From: Haliclystus octoradiatus
Lineage: Eukaryota > Cnidaria > Staurozoa > Stauromedusae > Haliclystidae
Assembly (NCBI GenBank): GCA_916610825.1
Contig: OU744450.1
Location: 18,034,814 to 18,098,813 of the forward strand
Direction: 5' to 3'
DNA: 64,000 bases
The position numbers and the translations under genes were made by a program. The notes under the pieces were generated by a model, which worked only from the letters and a program-made list of their open reading frames with translations, was not told where the DNA came from and did no database searches. Each line of letters starts with the position of its first letter. Position 1 is the first letter of the stretch. Below are positions 55,032 through 64,000 of the stretch, piece after piece.

Positions 55032-56840
55032 GTTAAAACTTTAATTAATTACCTGTGCACAGACGTGTCTGTGTTTTGATAGTGGTTGGAATTTGTGTTT
55101 GAAATGAAAACAAGGAGTTCTGTTGAAGCAGAGTGGAGGGAGATTGGGAAGACTGCAATTGTTGTAAATGTAAATCAAATAGAAATTAAATATTTACCAC
55201 AGCCACAAAATGAAGATACACAAAATTTAATCAATTTATGCCAAATTAAATTGAAGAGGATGAAGAGTTGGAAATTCAATATTTCCAGAAACGAGTTCAA
55301 AATCGCCAAAGACAATTAGAATGTAGAGAAGAAACATTACAATCTATAGAAATATGGAGAAGATTTATTCTGCCAAACAATATCAAACCCCTATTAAGAG
55401 CTTCAAGCAAAATATTGGTTTCTGTACAAAACATTTCTCAATTTGACGAAGCTTTGAAATCATGGAAACTGTTGTTGGATAACTATGTACGCGTATTTGA
55501 AACTAATTTTAAAGAATTGCCAGAAATTGTGATGATTGTGATTGGCCTTATAATTATTTCTACCAATGGTAAATTATTACTTACAGATGTTTTAAATTCA
55601 GATCAGTATCATTTTGCTGAACCACTTTTGACAAGGGCAGCCAGTGGATTCAACGAAATTGGTGACGAGTAACATATTACTTGAAAAATGCTATTTATTG
55701 TAACGCGCATGCTATTATTGCCGAGCACCTTGACCAGCAAGTATCTGAATGTGAACTTATTCTAGATGCTAATGAAACTATGCCTAATCAAGCTGAAAAG
55801 TGGGTCGATGAATCCTCCACCATTGTAGATGAACTGGAAAGCTTAGCTAGAAAGGCAGAGAAAAGAAAAAAGAATCAAGAAAGAGACGAAAAGATAACTG
55901 ATCTCAGCAGCAAAGATCTCCCTGAGTTCAATGGCAATTTCAGCGGGTACATAACCTGGAAAAGACAAGTTTTGAAGTCATTGGAAGACTCAAGACAGCC
56001 CAAACATAGATGAAAACAAATTGTATCAAGTTCATGCTTCAAAAATTGCACTGGTGATTCATTGAAAATGATAAATAGATCAATAAATGACAATACGGCA
56101 TGAGACGCCTTTTTGAATGATATTGACAGCCAGTTTGGGGAACCAACTATTCTTGCAAACATTGTCATGAAAAGAATCATTAATATTGTGAAGCCTTGGG
56201 GAAATGATGACCAACTCAGAACTGGAATCATGTCACATCAAAGACATGGTATGTCAAAGTTTATTGGTAGAAGAAGTATATGCCAAACTCCGACCAATCG
56301 TAAAAGATTATGTCGCTGAGAGACGGTATCTTAAGAAACATATTGCTGTTTGGGATCTTGTTGTAAAAGGATTTAAAGAAAAGAATGGCTATTTAATGGC
56401 ATGTCGGCAAAATTATTACGCCCCTTATAAAGCAAAGGAAACCAACAATGTATCTGCTGATGATAGAAACGGTCGTCATACTAGAATCAAAGCTACTGCA
56501 GCATCATGTATGGAAGTTGATAATTAAAGCAGCATCACACAGAAGGCTCAAGACCCATGCCCACTGTGTTCAGGCGATCATGCAGTTTGGAGCCACCAAT
56601 GCACTATAATAGGATCGCAAGTTACAGTTGATGTAATCAAGAAACTGAGGTCTTTGGATATTTGTCTAAGATGCGGAAGATCTCGCACAGTTTGCAATAA
56701 TAGATGCAACGGTAAATACCGGTCAAGAGCAGGAGAATTGAGATCATCAGACTATCGTCACTGCAATGAACAAATGCACTTGAGACAATGTCAGTGTCAT
56801 TTCAAAAATCAAACTGAAAAGGCCACAAAGACAGCAAGTA
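55032..56840 (+). pseudogene. BEL/Pao gag region with zinc knuckles (broken)
   Basis: Plus-strand pieces in several frames: a helical gag N-terminus with FDEALKSWKLLLDNYVRVFE, a coiled-coil-like stretch, then KDLPEFNGNFSGYITWKRQV, the typical DUF1759 core start of BEL gag. Then KLRPIVKDYVAERRYLKKHI, and the Cys/His region CPLCSGDHAVWSHQC and CLRCGRSRTVCNNRC. Frames break at about 55320, 55675, 56010 and 56530. Confidence 0.75.
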
Positions 56841-59480
56841 TCGCTATACACAAAGATGTAGAAATACTCACTTTGCCATTGGTAGAGGTAGTACCAATCA
56901 AAGACCAAGCAACTGGGAACATATTTAATGCCAGAATACAATACAAAAATGGTTCTCAACGTTCATGGGCACAGGAAGATTTCGAACTAACTGGTAAATA
57001 CGAAAAAACAGAATATCTCAGAATCGAAGGATTTGCAGGATAAGGAACTGACGGTCCAAATATTGACACATTCTCATTTGCCATCAATGTTGATGGTGAA
57101 TCTGAGATTATAGAGCTATCTAAATTTAATAACCTAACTGGAGTAGAAAAGAGTTACATCATATTCCTTGTAAATGGACAAAAATGTTTAATTCATCATC
57201 ATATGAAAATCACGGTGGAAGAATAGATGTTTTGCTCGGATTAGATTATAATGGATTTTTTCCGGAGCTTATCAAAAATGAGAAATATCTGGGACTCTAA
57301 AGAAGTCACCCGATTAAAACACTATTGATTGGTGGCTCAAATAAAGACAAGAGAGTTGTTCAGTGCAAACCTGCAAGGACAGTTTTGGACATAGAGAAAC
57401 ACAAAGCATTTACGGATATGTTAACGTGTGAAAATCTAGAATTTCATGAAGGAGGGAAAGTAAAACGACTGGAAAAGCAAGACCTGGATCTGTATGCGTC
57501 TCTCGAGCACAAGCAAGGACGTTGGTACGCAAAGTATTGTTCTTATGATAAATTGAAGCAACTCAAAGAAATCCAATCATCTGTGGAAAAAACGATAGTT
57601 AACGTTGAAGTTAAATTAAGCAAGAAACCTGATTTGAGAGCAAATCTTATCAAACAAATAGAATCCAATTTTTAACGTGGTCATTGGATACCATTATGCC
57701 AAGTGAGCCTAGACAAAAAATTGCAACATCATTATCTACCATGGAATTTTGTTGTCAACGATAAGAGTAAATCTATTCCCATTCGATTGGTCATTAATAG
57801 CTCAGCAGAGATGTCAATGGGTTTAGTCTAAATGAATGAGAAATTCAAGCAACATCTGACATAGGAGATTTGCGAAAAGTACTTCTTGTTCTCCGTACTT
57901 CACAGAAATTTTTGGTTGGAGATTTGTCGAAATATTTTAACAGTTTCCAGTTAACAGATGAAGATATGAGCCTCAGGAGACTACTTATATCAGCTGAAAT
58001 TGTCCCTGAAAAATGGAAACACATCTTGCAGCCATCTGAAATGTAGAAACACCTATGCCATTTGGAAACGCAGCTGCAGCATGGTTGGCAGTGTTAGGCA
58101 AAATAAAGAATGCTGAAAAGTTTGCCCATCTCATGCCACATTTTGAAGACAGAATTATCACGATTTACACTCATCAAAGTTATGTCGACGACTGCATCAT
58201 CACAGGAAAATGGAATGAAGACTTAAGACCACTACAAAATGCAATAGAAAGAGTGGCTGAAGTTGGCGGCTTCAAAATCAAAGAATTCAACAGTATTGGT
58301 GAAGACAAGAAAGAGAAAATTTTGGGATATCTATGGGATTCAAAAGCTGATACATTGTCAATTGAGAATTAGTTCAACCTTGGAAAGAAAGAGTGGGGCC
58401 AAAAGCTAGATGCAGACCTAAAGGCAGAAAATGTTGAACAGAATGTTATGAAGTCATTCACAAAATAAAATGTGTTGTCAGTACAAGCTCAACTCTTTGA
58501 TCCAATGGTATTATTTCTTCCCTTGTTAATAAAACTTGGTTTATTGTACAGAGATGTGTGCACCAAATTCCCAGGACAAAACAAAGAAGCTTGGAAATTG
58601 GAAGTAGATGACAAGTCAAAGCGTCGTTTTATTAATATATTTCTAGAATTTTGCGAGGCAAGAAAGATATCATTTCCTAGAACAGCTGTACCACAAAATG
58701 TATTACAAAATGAAACTTTGCCAGCAACACTGGTAACATTCTGCGATGGGGGTGATAAAGCTTATGCAGCCTGTGTTTACCTAATTACAGAAACAAGTTC
58801 TGGTTTCAATTCTCAGTTATTAAGTGCCATTGCAAAAACATCAGGGACGAAACGAATTTCTATTCCACGAATTGAATTACTTGGAGCAGAGTTTGGTGTT
58901 AAATTGTGGAAGAGAATTAAGCAATTGCTACCCAAAGAAATCAAGGTCTGCAAAAGCCATTTCTTCAGTGACTCCACAAACAGGGAGTAGTATAGACAAT
59001 TGGTGTTATGTTTCAACAGTGGATAATCCAGCTGATCTTGCTACAAAAGACAAAGCTACAATTGATGATCTCTTGTCAAAGAAGTGGAGAACTGGTGGAT
59101 TTTTAGAAATTCCAGAAACAAATTGGCCAGTTAAAAAATTGAATGAATTACCTGGTAAAAAGGAGCCCTTACCTGATCTGGCAAAAGGCTATAATACCGC
59201 ATCTGAAGTTGTAGCTGTCAAAATGTCATTGGCTAAAGTAAAGAACAACACATCAATCATGAAGAATAATCCAACTTCAGATTCTATAAGCATTATTGCA
59301 AATACAGCTAACAGTTGAAAAACAGCTATCAAGACAGTCAGTACAGTGCTAAAAGCTTTAAAGAATTGACTATCCCCAATCTCAATAGAACAACTGCACC
59401 TGTAAGATACCAGCAAGCAACAAAAACTGTTACTGTTACAACAATCAATGCCTGAGTCCAAGATTATGCTTGAAAATACA
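56841..59480 (+). pseudogene. BEL/Pao protease, reverse transcriptase and RNase H region (broken)
   Basis: The protease-like part has IQYKNGSQRSW, where the usual active-site Asp before NGSQ is Lys. DVLLGLDYNGFF lies near 57235. Reverse transcriptase pieces include IRLVINSSAE, KFLVGDLSKYFNSFQLTDED and the catalytic SYVDDCIITG at about 58180. RNase H / Pao-specific parts include LVTFCDGGDKAYAACVYLI, IPRIELLGAEF and the VDNPADLATK block. Many stops; not functional. Confidence 0.8.
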
Positions 59481-60781
59481 AAAGTATCGTAATACAAGAT
59501 TGAATTGGCGGAAGATGGGATAATCTACGCTGTCGGTCGCACGCGGGAATCCATTGGCAAAAACGTGTTCCTGTAGTAAATGGTGGATCAGCCATTGGAT
59601 CTCTTCTGCTCAAACATTGGCACGACGTATGGGGACATGAACATGGGATTCGCCAGGTTGAAGCCAAGTTAAGAGAAAAATTATTTATCCCATTTTGTCG
59701 AAAGATATTAGAAAAAATCAGAAACAATTGTTTCACATGTAAGAAGATGCTATCACAAGCTGCAGGACAAAGAATAGGACCATCACCAAGCTCAAGGTTT
59801 GAATTTAACAAACCTTTTTATAGTGTGCAAATTGACATAGCAGATCCATTAATTGTTCGTGATGCAGTAAAAAGTCGAACAACAATGAAGCACTGGTTTC
59901 TAGCATGTACCTGTGAAGCCACAAGAGCTACCTTTGCATGTGCATATGATACAGATGCTGTTTTAAGAGCTATCGAAATGGTCAGGTTCCAGCATGGTCA
60001 TTTCTCATATTGACCTTGGCTCTAATTTGGTCAAAGCTTGCAAGGAACTGGAAGAGCAGTACCAAAAGGTTAAAAATGCGGTTACAGGTGCATATTCAGA
60101 TATAGAATTTAACTTTGGTCCAGCAAAAGCGCCTTGTGTCCAAGATACAGTAAAATAGATGATCAAACTACTAAAGAACGAGAGTAGACGCCAACTTCTT
60201 CTCTCGGGGGACAGGATTTTGAATTCTTTACAATCCAAGTTACTAGAACATGGGCTAATATGGTAAACAATCGACCCCTTGTATACAGTCCAGAGATTGG
60301 AACAACGCTGACTCCAAATGATCTCCTTCATGGTCGAAATGTTAATGCTTCTGCTGACGAATCTGAATCTGGAACACATATACGTCGATATAATACTGTT
60401 AAGGATCATGCGCGTAAATGGTGGGAATCATTTAGCGAATCAGTGAGGAGAGATCGATTGCAGAAATGGAAGAATGAGGAAAGAAATATGAGAATTGGGG
60501 ACATTGTGTGGCTGCTAGATATTCCGTCACGCACAGGCGTTTATAAACTTGGGAAAATGGTAGATGTAAAGCCATGAAGCGATGGTTTGGTGACACAATC
60601 ATGCCTGCGTGCGATAAATCAATTCTGTTGGTAATCATTGCCGTCCGCAAAATGCGTAACGACATGTCCGCACTTTGGCCTTCGTATGCCCAACATAAGA
60701 GGAGGAAATAGGAGTTTAAACTGAGCTGGATATTCATTATTGCTAAGACTAAATGAAGACCATCACGTGTTTCCCTTTGAG
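59481..60781 (+). pseudogene. BEL/Pao integrase region (broken)
   Basis: Pieces run from a zinc-binding-like region (near 59590-59730) through the core YSVQIDIADPLIVRD (first Asp region at about 59830) to the C-terminal VNNRPLVYSPEIGTTLTPND, LLHGRNVN and RIGDIVWLLDI (60260-60577), typical of the DUF5641-type end of BEL integrases. The reading frame breaks near 60010 and 60160. Confidence 0.78.
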
Positions 60782-60966
60782 TGTTTTTACAACTTAATTC
60801 ATTGTTAATTTAAACCTCGTATTATTATTTTTAGTTATACAAGCTATTATGTTTTAGTTACAGTTATATCTGCCATCTTTAGGGTGGTAATCTTTAGTTA
60901 TGAGCACATGTAAAACGAATAAACGATAATATTTATAGTCTTTATAGATAAAGTTTTCACCATATT

Positions 60967-61460
60967 TTTTTTGATATATATAGGTGAATCAGCAAGGAGT
61001 ATCGGAGAAAGGTTTAACGAACATTTTAAAAATTTAGTACAAAAACGCTCATCTTCAGTGCTCCATCAACATATGGTAGAGCGACACGAAGGAAATGTCA
61101 AAGAAATAAAAGTAAAAATCTTACAAAAGTGTTCTAATGACGCGATGTTGAGGCAAGTAACAGAGGCAGTATACATTAATTTGAGTAAACCAACATTAAA
61201 CTCCAAGGACGAATGGGGAAATTCGAATAATCCAAAACAAAGATTCTATCGAATGTCGAACCTTCAAAAGAACAAAATAAAAATAAAAAAATAATAATAA
61301 TTTGTTCTATTAAAAGGAAAGTTTAAATTATCACTGAAGAAGCTACCGAAGGGCAGTGAAAATATTATGATATAAATTTAAATATATTATCTAATCACAC
61401 TGTTGTTATAGTTGTTGCGTGTTATTTAGAATGGTTACCAAATTACCCAAGTACAGTTTA
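60967..61460 (+). mobile_element. Penelope-like fragment inserted in the BEL 3' LTR
   Basis: The plus-strand frame reads IYIGESARSIGERFNEHFKN, SSVLHQHMVERHEG, and a C-terminus with NLSKPTLNSKDEWGN, a GIY-YIG domain typical of the Penelope C-terminus, with stop at 61292. A 3' untranslated tail follows. It is 5'-truncated just before the YIG motif. The insertion post-dates the BEL element. Confidence 0.85.
61334..61361 (+). ncRNA. hammerhead-like core in Penelope 3' tail
   Basis: CTGAAGA at 61334-61340, an imperfect stem II (GCTACC/GGCAGT around a GAAG loop, one mismatch) and GAAA at 61358-61361. The arrangement equals that at 25073-25100. Outer stems were not verified. Confidence 0.45.
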
Positions 61461-61558
61461 TTATTAATAAAAACACTGTGATATAAACGTTTGACTGGTT
61501 ATTTATCTTTCTTTTACCTTGGCCAATATTTTACAAGAAATCCTACGTGGAGGAAACA

Positions 61559-62640
61559 ACCGTACAGTTTCCTTTAACTGCAGGAATGATTGACTTTACC
61601 ATGTTTGTCGTTGAATGAGTTGAAGAAAAATAAGCAGATAGCGCTAGGTCATAAGTTTTTCGAACACCAAGGCCACCGTAAAATTTCGTAGGGAAATCTG
61701 TAGCCAAGAGCTGTTTGGAATGCTTTCAAGACAAATGACGATCATGTAGTGTTCTGTTGTGCCCTAGGGCAATAAAACTTGAAATCAATCCTTTTTCTTT
61801 TCTTTGAAATATTGATCCATAGCATTCTTAAAATGTGAAAATCCAAGTAACATAACGTCTGATCGATTGGTAATAGAAAGGACAATGGATTCTGATGAAT
61901 TTAAAGATGACTACGAAAGATAGATGATTTCCGATTTCGACATTATAAGGGATAAACCCATTTCTTTTCCTTGTTTTTCGATAAGTTAGTTTCAGCTGCA
62001 TAAAATTGTTTCTTTCTCGACAATCAAGGTAAGATCATCTAACTAGCAAACTTTAAATATAGAGATGCTTTCAATGTTTCTATCATTAAATGAATAGTCA
62101 GACCAAACAGGAGAGGACCATAAGGGGTCCCCTTGTTGAATTCCTAATTAAATGAATGTATAACATTGCCTTGGTCATGGAATAGACAATGTTGGAGCTA
62201 CGTATGATTGATGGACACAATGTATATAAATTTAGGTAGAGAACAGTGACTTCGATGTCAGATAAAACTTTTCCTCTTCTAATTCGGTTGAAAGCATTGA
62301 AAATTTCTTCTTTTACAATTACATCATCATTTTAAAAGTATCCAACATGAAAGAAGTTGCATACTTCTGCACCTCTGCGAATCGTCTTACTAATTGCAAT
62401 AGGGTGGAGGCCCACGTTTTCTTTGTGGAATGAAACCAATCTTGCTCCAAATAGAAAACGCAACACAAAGGATGGTCCTTCACTGCTGCTTACAGAAAAC
62501 ATTACTAAACTCACCACTGAATGTGGAAGATTTTGTGGGCAGTTACCAGCAGGTCGCGACATTTGTGTAGCATGTGCATGCATCGGAAGCTGATAGCTGG
62601 CATTGTGGACCTGTCTCTGCCCCAAGAAAAGAAGAGAGAA
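61559..62640 (-). mobile_element. LINE fragment D, reverse transcriptase of the restriction-endonuclease family
   Basis: Minus strand, high to low: SFHKENVGLHPIAISKTIRR, EIFNAFNRIRRGKVLSDIEV, GIQQGDP then GPLLFGLTIHLMIETL, LDDLTLIVEKE (the catalytic YLDD with Tyr replaced by a stop), and finally FYGGLGVRKTYDLALSAYFS reaching 61559. This is the upstream part of the same family as fragments A-C. The coding match runs right up to the BEL target duplication, so BEL inserted into this LINE. Dead copy. Confidence 0.7.
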
Positions 62641-64000
62641 GAGCTACAATACCAAGCGCCACCAGTCACAGTGATAATCAGTGGGAAAATTTAAAAGAAA
62701 AGTGGAAGAAGTAAAAGAAATTATAACAGCAAGCTTACATTGAGAAGAGAGGTCACTTACCACATCTTTAACATACAGAGATGGACGTGTAGGGAATTGG
62801 GAGGGTGGGAGAAGTGGATTGATTATAGCCGAATGCAAATCATAAACTGCCCCGTGGTGATAGTAATAAGCCCTGTTTGGTAATGATTATGTGTGCGATC
62901 ACTGCCTAACAATGCAGAATTATGAAGACATCAAACATCTAAAACATATAATCATGTAAGAGGTTTCAGCACCCCTTCATTTTTTGTGCCCCAAGCTTTA
63001 CATAATTAATATTATCCACGTGAAAAATTGCAGTTTTGAAGGGGGAATGGTCCCACTAAGAAAACACAAGAAGTACATGTATGGCTAGAAAATTATTCTC
63101 TATTCAAAGAAATGTAGTAAGTAAAGTTTACTTTACTATTCAAAGAAGGAATCTCTAAAAATCTGAGATATACACTTTAATAGCATAATTGTGACTTTCG
63201 TCAGAAGCCAGGACAGTCAGTTACAAGTCAAGCATATTTAACAATTAGACAACAAGGGCGAATTGTCTAATTGTTTTAGTAGAAACTGACTAGTGGTACA
63301 AGCAAAACATATCAAAAATAAATGCTATCTATTTATTCCCTTTCTACATAATTAATTTTAAATACAACCGTCAATCAAAGGCATCCATGACGACTGCATT
63401 GTCGTGATTTGGAGAATGAATCTTAATTTGACTTGATTCAGATTAAATTTTTAAAATTAAACAGTTGGATATTACTACTGGCTACAAAATACAGCCCCAC
63501 AAAATAGCAAACTTGAGAAGGTAACACTGAGTATCTAAAAGAATAGGTCATTCTGTAAAAGAATCTGCATACATAATTGTTTGCAGTTTGTAATATAAAA
63601 TTTGCTGTTTATAAACCTTTGCTGACTAGCGGACTAATTTATATCTGCAATAAAGTAGCGAGAAGTTGCAAGAAGATTGTTAAATAAGATTAAAATTGTA
63701 TAATGCATAGCTTACCATTGAACAACTTCATCTCATATTTTGTTACTTGTTTTGTTTTCTCGGGGACGGAAATTATAATTTTCTCTCGTAATTCGTATAA
63801 AATTTTGATTCAAAAACATTTGCGAATCGCTTGTTTACTTTTTGGAATTTGCGAGGGAACTTGCCAGCATTCACTATGAGAAAATAGTGAACGATTGAGC
63901 AACCAATCAGAATGCAGATCATCGAATAGTACCCTAGTCGGTTTCGACTAAATATATATATCTGATCCCGTCATTAAAAAGCAAGATTTTACACACAAGC
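62641..64000. other. no gene supported
   Basis: AT-rich. A possible tiny minus-strand exon (ATG at 63731, donor GTAAGC at 63710-63715) has an upstream ccaatca word at 63901-63907 and TATA-like atatatat near 63951, but the 16-base coding part is too short to call. Confidence 0.3.

Larger units (their letters stand above)
54735..61558 (+). mobile_element. BEL/Pao LTR retrotransposon, structurally complete but decayed
   Basis: LTRs start TGTTTTTACAAC and end with CA. ACCGT flanks both outer ends (54730-54734 and 61559-61563) as a 5-bp target duplication, normal for BEL/Pao. Internal order on the plus strand: gag, zinc knuckles, protease, reverse transcriptase, RNase H and integrase, each broken by stops and frameshifts. 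The 5' LTR is 297 bp; the 3' LTR is interrupted by a Penelope fragment. The internal region is described in separate entries. Confidence 0.92.
60782..61558 (+). repeat. 3' LTR of the BEL/Pao element, split by a Penelope fragment
   Basis: LTR halves 60782-60966 and about 61460-61558 together match the 5' LTR. The break falls in the accatatt/attatt stretch. The second half ends CA followed by the ACCGT duplication. Confidence 0.88.

Noticed and set aside
63716..63731. Tiny minus-strand exon with donor GTAAGC and upstream CCAAT and TATA-like words
   Set aside because: Only five codons; such a combination is easily met by chance in AT-rich DNA.

Overview
The window is AT-rich animal nuclear DNA. 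It has spliced genes with GT-AG introns, intronless rhodopsin-like GPCR genes, Pol III tRNA genes, and a heavy load of decayed transposable elements. The scattered taggcctat-type words and the mix of Penelope-like, BEL/Pao, CR1/L2-like and restriction-endonuclease LINEs suggest a marine invertebrate. Echinoderm, hemichordate or another non-vertebrate deuterostome is possible, but I cannot fix the phylum from sequence alone.

Layout. 1-1185 is a 144-bp satellite array. 1186-16105 is gene-poor and holds LINE remnants, a tRNA-derived SINE, two MITE-like elements, a 450-bp AAT microsatellite, and a CR1/L2-like LINE split by a palindromic Penelope-like insertion with a 12-bp target duplication. 16192-21314 is a 5.1-kb DNA transposon with 33-bp terminal inverted repeats, a TTA target duplication and a multi-exon DDE-like gene with a Cys-rich tail. 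I cannot place it in a named superfamily, and it is the strongest candidate here for an undescribed element. 21551-21669 looks like a minus-strand first coding exon.

The host gene recognised with most confidence is TMEM223, a mitochondrial inner-membrane protein. Its six coding exons run from 23631 to 47690 and encode 220 residues in one continuous frame. Its last intron is 20.6 kb and is packed with retroelements: three pieces of a restriction-endonuclease LINE, a minisatellite, a CACTA-like ORF, a Ty3/gypsy remnant, Ty1/copia pieces flanking an L1-like LINE, and Penelope fragments. It also holds two identical tRNA-Pro(UGG) genes inside a duplicated segment.

Downstream, on the minus strand, lie two paralogous orphan class A GPCR genes (48132-49538 and 50500-51540). 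54735-61558 is a decayed but structurally complete BEL/Pao retrotransposon with LTRs and a 5-bp target duplication. It sits against a LINE fragment and carries a Penelope fragment inside its 3' LTR. The rest, to 64000, has no gene I can support.

The genes do not form a pathway. TMEM223 and the GPCRs are unrelated neighbours that converge at about 47.7-48.1 kb. Several Penelope 3' ends carry a CTGANGA-stem-GAAA core resembling a hammerhead ribozyme.
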